From assembly GCF_001956295.1 (NCBI RefSeq), contig NZ_MRTD01000013.1, forward strand, positions 124,001-188,000: 64,000 nucleotides of DNA. The letters run 5' to 3'. Below the pieces are notes generated by a model. The model was not told where the DNA came from. It did not search any database and saw only the letters and a list, made by a program, of their open reading frames with translations. Origin of the DNA: Paenibacillus sp. FSL A5-0031. GTDB lineage: Bacteria > Bacillota > Bacilli > Paenibacillales > Paenibacillaceae. Shown one piece after another: positions 58,872 to 64,000 of the stretch; the stretch's first letter is position 1; each line of letters begins with the position of its first letter. Both the position numbers and the translations under genes were made by a program.

Positions 58872-61800
58872 ATGGCACAAGGATCAATACTAGTTGGGAA
58901 AAAGGTAAAAAGTATTCTAATACGAGTTATGTGTTTCGCATTAATTATTTCATTATTTGGGCCTTTGACGAATGCATCACAGGTATTTGCGGCGCCAGGC
59001 TTTAGCGGCGGAACTGGATCTGTTGAGGATCCTTATATCGTTACGACACCTGAGCAGTTAGATAGCGTGCGAAATTATTATTCGGTAAATTTCAAGCTCG
59101 GCAGCAATATCGATTTAACGGATTATCTTTCTGAAGGTGAAGGAGGGTACAATGATGGACAGTTTTGGAAGCCCTTCGGTAACTTTTTCGGCACCTTCGA
59201 TGGTGATGGTTATGTGATTAAGGGACTGAGAACGAATAGAAACGAAAATTATGTCGGTCTCTTCGGACAAGTAGCAGCAGGATCTTTTATAAAAAATATA
59301 GGGTTAGAAAATGTGGATATCATAGGTGGAATGTTTACTGGTGGTTTAGTCGGCGGTTTAAGGGGCTCTACATCAGAAGTGTCGAACAGTTATGTTACAG
59401 GCGATGTTAAAGGGACGAATTATACAGGCGGTCTAGTAGGGTATAAAGAAGAAGCAAAGATCATAAATAGCTATACGATAACCAATGTTTCAGGTTCTTC
59501 TCAAATAGGTGGATTAGTAGGCCTTGAGTATAGAGGTTCAATTACAAATAGTTTTGCTACAGGTTTCGTCGCAACTGTCAATTTTAGTGGCGGGCTAGTG
59601 GGGGGTACTTATGGAGGTGCAGACGCTAGCGTAGACGTGGATAGCTTTTATGATAAAGAGGTTTCAAAACAATATGATAATTCAGGAAAAGGAGCGCCTC
59701 GGTCAACTGCTGAGATGAAAACAGAATCCACATTTACGAATTGGGACTTTGACTCAGAGTGGTTTATAAAAGAGGGGAACTATCCTCAACTGCAAGTTTT
59801 CTTAGCAGAAACTCCTACAGCGGATGTAGAAGAAGGAGCTGTTGAATGGAAGACAGAAGTGGAGCTTAGCAGTGGGACAATAGGAGCATCTATTTATTAT
59901 ACGACGAACGGCGATGTGCCGACGCTGAGCAGTACACGATACAGCTCGCCTATCGTGGTGACAGATGATATGACGATTAAGGCCATTGCAGTTAAAGGTA
60001 TGACCTATAATGAAGTTATGATTCAGAGCTACACGATATTAGGGGCAGCAGAAGCACCAACAACGGGAAAATTATCACCAGGAACAAATGTTGACACTAC
60101 GCGTTTGGATGGTGTTACCGATGAAATGGAGCTCAAACTAAATAATGGGCTTTATACGGCGATTGCAGCTGGCACTGCTTTTATTGACAACCTAAGTGTA
60201 CAAGTAGGAGATGTGCTATCGCTCCGCACAAAAGCCACATCTGATGAACCGGCATCTTCTGCACAAATATTGACGGTAGGACTTGCGGACATTAAGCCAA
60301 GAAGCACAGTGTCCACGCTGACCTCGAAAATAGGAACAGTAAGTACTGGCACAACAGCAAATGAAAAGATAACGAACATTCCATATGGAACAACGTTAGC
60401 CGAATTTAAGGAAGCAATTATACCAGCAGCCGCTGCGACGTTTGAGGTCTATGAGGCAAATGGAATAGACCAAGCTAACTCATTAGAGACAGGCAACAAA
60501 GTCATCGTTACAGCGCAGGATAGAACAACGAAGACTACGTACACCGTAACAGTGCAAGAAGGAGCACCAACAGGGAGTTTATCACCAGGAACAAACGCAG
60601 CAACGACACGTTTGAATGGCGTAACAGATAAGATGGAGTACAAACGCAATAGCGGGAATTACGTTGCAGTTGCAACGGGAACAACTACTGTTGATAACTT
60701 AAGCGTACAAGCGGGAGACACGATCTCCGTTCGTACAGCAGCAACATCAGAAAACCTTGCATCTGTTGTACAAGTGTTGACGGTTAGTTCAGCGGACATT
60801 AAGCCAAATAGCACGGAGTCCACGTTGACCTCGACACTGGGAGATGTGAGCACTGACGGAACAGCAGATGAAACGATAACGAATATTCCATACGGCACAA
60901 CATTAGATGAGTTTATTGATGCGATCACTCCAGCAGAGCATGCCACGTATGTTGTCTATGAGGCGGACGGAATAAAAGAAGCTGACACATTGGCAACGGG
61001 CAACAAGGTCATTGTTACAGCGCAGGATACAACGACGAAGACCACATACATCGTTACGATGCAAGCAGCGCCGCCAGCAGGGAATTTGTCGCCAGGAACA
61101 AACGTTGGAACAACGCGTTTGAATAGGGTTACTGATAAGATGGAGTACAAATACAATAGCGGAAATGATATTGATTTTGTGACGGCAACTAATTTTATAG
61201 CCATTGCAACGGGTCAGATTTCTGTAGATAACATTAATGTACAAGCAGGAGACACAATCTCCGTTCGTACAGCAGCAACACCAGAAAATCCTGCATCTGC
61301 TATACAAGTGCTGACGGTTGGATTAGCGGATATTAAGCAAAAAAGCAAGGTGTCCACATTGACTTCGACAATAGGAACCGTAAGCACAGGTGGAACTGAA
61401 GATGAAACAATAACGAACATTCCATATGGAACAACGTTAGCCGCATTTAAGGCAGCGATCACGCCAGCAGCGTATGCGACATTTGAAGTTTATGAGGCGG
61501 ACGGCGAGAATGAGGCAGAAACTTTAGAAACAGGCAACAAGGTCGTCGTTACAGCGCAGGATTCAACAACGAAGACCACTTATATTGTAACTGTGAATGC
61601 AGCGCCAGTAGTACCAACACCGACGCCAACAGCGCCAACAGGACCAAGTGTACCGACAGTACCAACACCGACACCGATAGCACCAACACCAACGCCTGTT
61701 GTCAATAAACCTGTTTACAACGACAAAGTGGATAAAGCATTTGTAGCTGAAATGAAAGCAAAGGCTGAAGCAGCAGCTCCAACAGCCTTTAAAGATGTAA

Positions 61801-62309
61801 AATCAACTTCTTGGAGCTTTGCTGACATTGATTTCGCTGCACGGGCAGGGATTGTAAAGGGGTATGCAGGCGATAAATTCCGTGGTGAAGCGAAAGTAAC
61901 ACGCGGTGAGTTTGCTCAAATGCTTGTAAATGCACTTGGATTCACATCTAACGGAAAGCAAGAGCTGACGGATGCTAAGGGTCACTTTGCGGAGAAAGCA
62001 ATTAGGGCCTTAATGGAAAACGGCATTATGACAGGATATGCAGATGGCAGCTTCGAACCCAATCGTGAAATTACAAGAGCTGAAATTGCAGCACTATTAG
62101 CAAGACTGCTGGATATTTCTCTTTTGAGTACAGAAGCGAAATTCCAGGATATCACTGCGAATTGGGCAGAAGATCAAATCAACGCGCTAGCTAACGCTGG
62201 GATTATTAACGGTAAGAATGGACATAAATTCGAGCCTAAAGCCAATGCTACTAGAGAAGAAGCAGTTGTGTTGATCGTCCGTCTTTTGAAAATGGTACCT
62301 ACTAATTAA
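58872..62309 (+). CDS. Large SLH surface protein with GLUG and tandem repeats
   Basis: A 1145-residue exported wall protein. Order: signal peptide (1-41, ends QVFAAP); GLUG-type repeats (about 140-260: GGLVGGLRGSTSEVSNSYVT); a chitobiase/CHB_HEX_C-like module (about 320-390: GASIYYTTNGDVPTLSSTRY); three long tandem repeats of about 165-180 residues (about 395-910), each with SPGTN..TTRL-type start, a Ig-like part and NIPYGTTLAEFK; a Pro/Thr linker (about 910-950); three SLH domains (about 965-1145). SLH domains bind wall polymer and the rest projects outwards. It may be an adhesin or an S-layer-associated enzyme fragment; no catalytic domain was recognised. Confidence 0.85.
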   Translation: MAQGSILVGKKVKSILIRVMCFALIISLFGPLTNASQVFAAPGFSGGTGSVEDPYIVTTPEQLDSVRNYYSVNFKLGSNIDLTDYLSEGEGGYNDGQFWKPFGNFFGTFDGDGYVIKGLRTNRNENYVGLFGQVAAGSFIKNIGLENVDIIGGMFTGGLVGGLRGSTSEVSNSYVTGDVKGTNYTGGLVGYKEEAKIINSYTITNVSGSSQIGGLVGLEYRGSITNSFATGFVATVNFSGGLVGGTYGGADASVDVDSFYDKEVSKQYDNSGKGAPRSTAEMKTESTFTNWDFDSEWFIKEGNYPQLQVFLAETPTADVEEGAVEWKTEVELSSGTIGASIYYTTNGDVPTLSSTRYSSPIVVTDDMTIKAIAVKGMTYNEVMIQSYTILGAAEAPTTGKLSPGTNVDTTRLDGVTDEMELKLNNGLYTAIAAGTAFIDNLSVQVGDVLSLRTKATSDEPASSAQILTVGLADIKPRSTVSTLTSKIGTVSTGTTANEKITNIPYGTTLAEFKEAIIPAAAATFEVYEANGIDQANSLETGNKVIVTAQDRTTKTTYTVTVQEGAPTGSLSPGTNAATTRLNGVTDKMEYKRNSGNYVAVATGTTTVDNLSVQAGDTISVRTAATSENLASVVQVLTVSSADIKPNSTESTLTSTLGDVSTDGTADETITNIPYGTTLDEFIDAITPAEHATYVVYEADGIKEADTLATGNKVIVTAQDTTTKTTYIVTMQAAPPAGNLSPGTNVGTTRLNRVTDKMEYKYNSGNDIDFVTATNFIAIATGQISVDNINVQAGDTISVRTAATPENPASAIQVLTVGLADIKQKSKVSTLTSTIGTVSTGGTEDETITNIPYGTTLAAFKAAITPAAYATFEVYEADGENEAETLETGNKVVVTAQDSTTKTTYIVTVNAAPVVPTPTPTAPTGPSVPTVPTPTPIAPTPTPVVNKPVYNDKVDKAFVAEMKAKAEAAAPTAFKDVKSTSWSFADIDFAARAGIVKGYAGDKFRGEAKVTRGEFAQMLVNALGFTSNGKQELTDAKGHFAEKAIRALMENGIMTGYADGSFEPNREITRAEIAALLARLLDISLLSTEAKFQDITANWAEDQINALANAGIINGKNGHKFEPKANATREEAVVLIVRLLKMVPTN

Positions 62310-62418
62310 GCGGCATAAGTGAATTTAATAGTAGAAATTCAAAAAGTATTTCAATGTAGAGTTAGTCTCAAAATAGATAAATTCGCTGTAGAGATAGTTC
62401 GATAACAATATTGAAAAG

Positions 62419-62458
62419 ATGGCGTCACAGAGATTTATTTCTGTGACGCCATTTTTCT
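62419..62458 (+). terminator. Rho-independent terminator
   Basis: ATGGCGTCACAGA pairs perfectly with TCTGTGACGCCAT over 13 bases, followed by TTTTT. It ends the SLH-protein gene. Confidence 0.92.
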
Positions 62459-62513
62459 ATTTTTTGCCTGTTGATGCTCTCTTTAGCAAAAGACGGGCAA
62501 GCGAATTTTGGCG

Positions 62514-62726
62514 TAGGGTAGAGGCGGGAAGTGAAGCAATAAGCACGCATAAGTTCTTATAGCGAGAATAAAGGCTAGGTTTGTAGTCTGTAAGCACATA
62601 TATGCGCTTATTGAGCTGCTGAGGCGTAGGATCGAGGCGGGAAATGATGCAATAAGCACCCATATGTTCTTAAAGCGTGCGAAACGGCAAGGTTTGTGGT
62701 CTGTAAGCGCATATATGTGCTTATTG
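62514..62726. repeat. Two tandem repeats, 113-bp period, with inverted ends
   Basis: The pattern GAGGCGGGAA ... CAATAAGCAC ... GTAAGC(A/G)CATATATG(C/T)GCTTATTG occurs twice. CAATAAGCAC lies at 62537-62546 and 62650-62659; its inverted partner GCGCTTATTG or GTGCTTATTG at 62604-62613 and 62717-62726. Each copy can thus fold end to end, and contains the small palindrome around CATATATG. No open frame of note. It looks like a small non-coding repeat element duplicated in tandem. Confidence 0.75.
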
Positions 62727-62791
62727 ATTTTAGGATTTTAGGATACCTCTTTATTTCTAAATTGGAGCCCTGCTTATGAAAAGATGAATGA

Positions 62792-62812
62792 ACGTAACAA
62801 TTACGATATAAT
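62792..62812 (+). promoter_or_regulatory. Probable Zur box overlapping a promoter
   Basis: On the minus strand 62792-62806 reads TCGTAATTGTTACGT, matching the Bacillus Zur consensus TCGTAAT-N-ATTACGA at 12 of 14 defined positions. It directly abuts TATAAT (62807-62812), so bound Zur would block the promoter. The gene behind it is a CobW-family zinc GTPase, a typical Zur target. Confidence 0.75.
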
Positions 62813-62861
62813 AGAAATATTCAAATGTGTTTAAAATTTGTTACATACAGGAGAACTTACA

Positions 62862-63977
62862 ATGACTAATAGAGAGAAACACATACCGGTTCATTTGCTG
62901 TCTGGCTTTCTTGGGAGCGGGAAGACGACGCTGCTGAGAAGATTGTTGGATTATTACACCGCGCAGGGAATGAAGCCGGCGGTTATTATGAACGAGCTAG
63001 GCGATATTAACCTTGATGGTCAGCTTGTAGGGGATGAAGTGCCGATGGCTGAGATGCTAAGCGGCTGTATCTGCTGCACGATGCGGGGCGATTTGGGGAT
63101 GGAGATCAGCATGCTCATTGACGAGCATAAGCCTGATGTCATCTTCATTGAATCGACTGGTGCTGCCAATCCGATGGAGACGTTGGATGGGATAACCGAG
63201 GCAGCGATGTATAAGGAAATCGATCTACGCAGTGTTATCACGATTGTTGATGGCCCTGAGCTGCTCTCGCGGAGCCGCGACGGGAAGGGTCGCACGTTCA
63301 AGCTGATGCTGGAGCAAATAAAATGTGCTACGATTTTGCTGTTGAATAAGGCGGACAAGCTGGAGCCGGATCAGCTAGTTGAAGCGCAGCAGCAGCTGCG
63401 GGAATTAAATGCCCATGCTCAGATTATAGCAACCGTGCGCTGCGCAATTGACGATTGGAGCTGGCTTGAAACAGCTGAAAATACGGATCGCCATGAACCT
63501 GTGCATGCTAGTGATGAAGCGTTAGACATACAAGAGCGCGCATCAGCCGCACATAGTCATAGCCATGACAGCCAAGCATGCTCAGTAGCTGGCTGTACCC
63601 ATGACCACGGCGATGCCGTTCACTCCCATGATGATGACCTTAGCAGCCACAACCACAGCAGCCATCATCATTCGCATGACCATGTTATGGTTGTGACGCA
63701 TTATTGGCGCGGCCCTGTGAGCAGTGAAGCCTTTGAATCCCTGCTGCAAAAGCTTCCAGCTAACATTTACCGTGCAAAAGGGATTGTGACGTTCACGGAT
63801 GCGCCTAGCCGGTTTCTGTTCCAATATGCGTATAAGGAATCTGATTTTATGAGAATCGAGCCGCAAGGACATGTAAACGATGTTGCGGTATTTATCGGAG
63901 AGCATTTTTCCAAAGAATGGCTGCAAAATGAGCTGGAGCTACTTGAGCAGCACCTGAACATAGAGACGCAGGGGTAA
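62862..63977 (+). CDS. CobW/ZNG-family zinc metallochaperone GTPase
   Basis: A 371-residue GTPase: Walker A GFLGSGKTT (15-23), zinc-binding C69-I-C71-C72 (CXCC) motif, switch region FIESTGAANP, guanine-specificity motif LLNKADKL (NKxD), then a His/Asp-rich metal-binding loop (about 220-275: AHSHSHDSQ ... HNHSSHHHSHDH) and a CobW_C domain (VVTHYWRGPVSSEAFESLLQ, RAKGIVTFTDAPSRFLFQYA). It probably passes zinc to client proteins under zinc limitation, as YciC/ZagA does. ATG 62862 with AGGAG is used. The Zur-like box in front supports zinc control. Confidence 0.93.
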   Translation: MTNREKHIPVHLLSGFLGSGKTTLLRRLLDYYTAQGMKPAVIMNELGDINLDGQLVGDEVPMAEMLSGCICCTMRGDLGMEISMLIDEHKPDVIFIESTGAANPMETLDGITEAAMYKEIDLRSVITIVDGPELLSRSRDGKGRTFKLMLEQIKCATILLLNKADKLEPDQLVEAQQQLRELNAHAQIIATVRCAIDDWSWLETAENTDRHEPVHASDEALDIQERASAAHSHSHDSQACSVAGCTHDHGDAVHSHDDDLSSHNHSSHHHSHDHVMVVTHYWRGPVSSEAFESLLQKLPANIYRAKGIVTFTDAPSRFLFQYAYKESDFMRIEPQGHVNDVAVFIGEHFSKEWLQNELELLEQHLNIETQG

Positions 63978-64000
63978 TCAACTTGCTGTAGGGATATGTC

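Noticed and set aside
60152..61462. Several long minus-strand open frames
   Set aside because: They mirror the repetitive SLH-protein gene, recur with its repeats and lack ribosome sites; they are antisense shadows.

Overview
The window reads as a low-to-mid GC Gram-positive, spore-forming member of the Paenibacillaceae (Paenibacillus-like). This rests on two YesM/YesN two-component pairs feeding CUT1 sugar ABC transporters, several S-layer-homology (SLH) surface proteins, PBSX (xkd)-type tail genes, YjcZ-type small sporulation proteins behind sigma-K-like promoters, and strong AGGAGG ribosome sites. Genus assignment is inference; no rRNA or tRNA gene was seen.

Layout. (1) 1-12965: a mannoside/N-glycan utilisation locus: histidine kinase (cut by the left edge), AraC-type response regulator, sugar-binding lipoprotein, two permeases, GH125 and GH38 alpha-mannosidases, and a large clan-A-like glycosidase of uncertain family. 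(2) 13034-14937: a small YolD-like protein and an M29 aminopeptidase, then a palindromic repeat array. (3) 15221-32379: a contractile phage-tail locus without recognisable head, terminase, portal or integrase genes, best read as an R-type tailocin (PBSX/diffocin-like). It carries an ImmA/Xre control pair with four matching operators, a sigma-region-4-like activator, sheath, tube, a tail chaperone with a textbook -1 frameshift site, a mosaic tape measure, baseplate, fibres with pyocin-knob repeats, and holin plus amidase. A dead holin copy lies beside the live one. (4) 32383-47592: a 2-aminoethylphosphonate (AEP) import and degradation cluster (ATPase, double permease, PhnX, PhnW, saccharopine-dehydrogenase-like protein, DeoR regulator, binding protein). 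It is flanked on one side by a secreted phosphodiesterase with cohesin-like and dockerin modules and on the other by a cohesin-SLH surface protein. This whole block lies between two yjcZ cassettes, each with its own sigma-K-like promoter and terminator. (5) 47603-51539: a D-amino-acid operon on the minus strand (DauR-like regulator, D-serine/D-threonine PLP enzyme, N-acyl-D-amino-acid deacylase, RidA). (6) 51690-58603: a second YesM/YesN pair with a CUT1 transporter; five tandem hairpins separate the binding-protein gene from the permeases. (7) 58872-62309: a large repetitive SLH surface protein. (8) 62514-63977: a 113-bp tandem repeat, then a probable Zur box and a CobW-family zinc GTPase.

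Most interesting points: a possible cell-surface cohesin/dockerin system tied to phosphonate scavenging, with related sequence blocks upstream of four of its transcription units; the head-less tail locus with its -1 frameshift signal and mosaic genes; the duplicated yjcZ cassettes; and intercistronic hairpins between binding-protein and permease genes in both sugar operons. All functional calls are from reading the sequence, without database searches.
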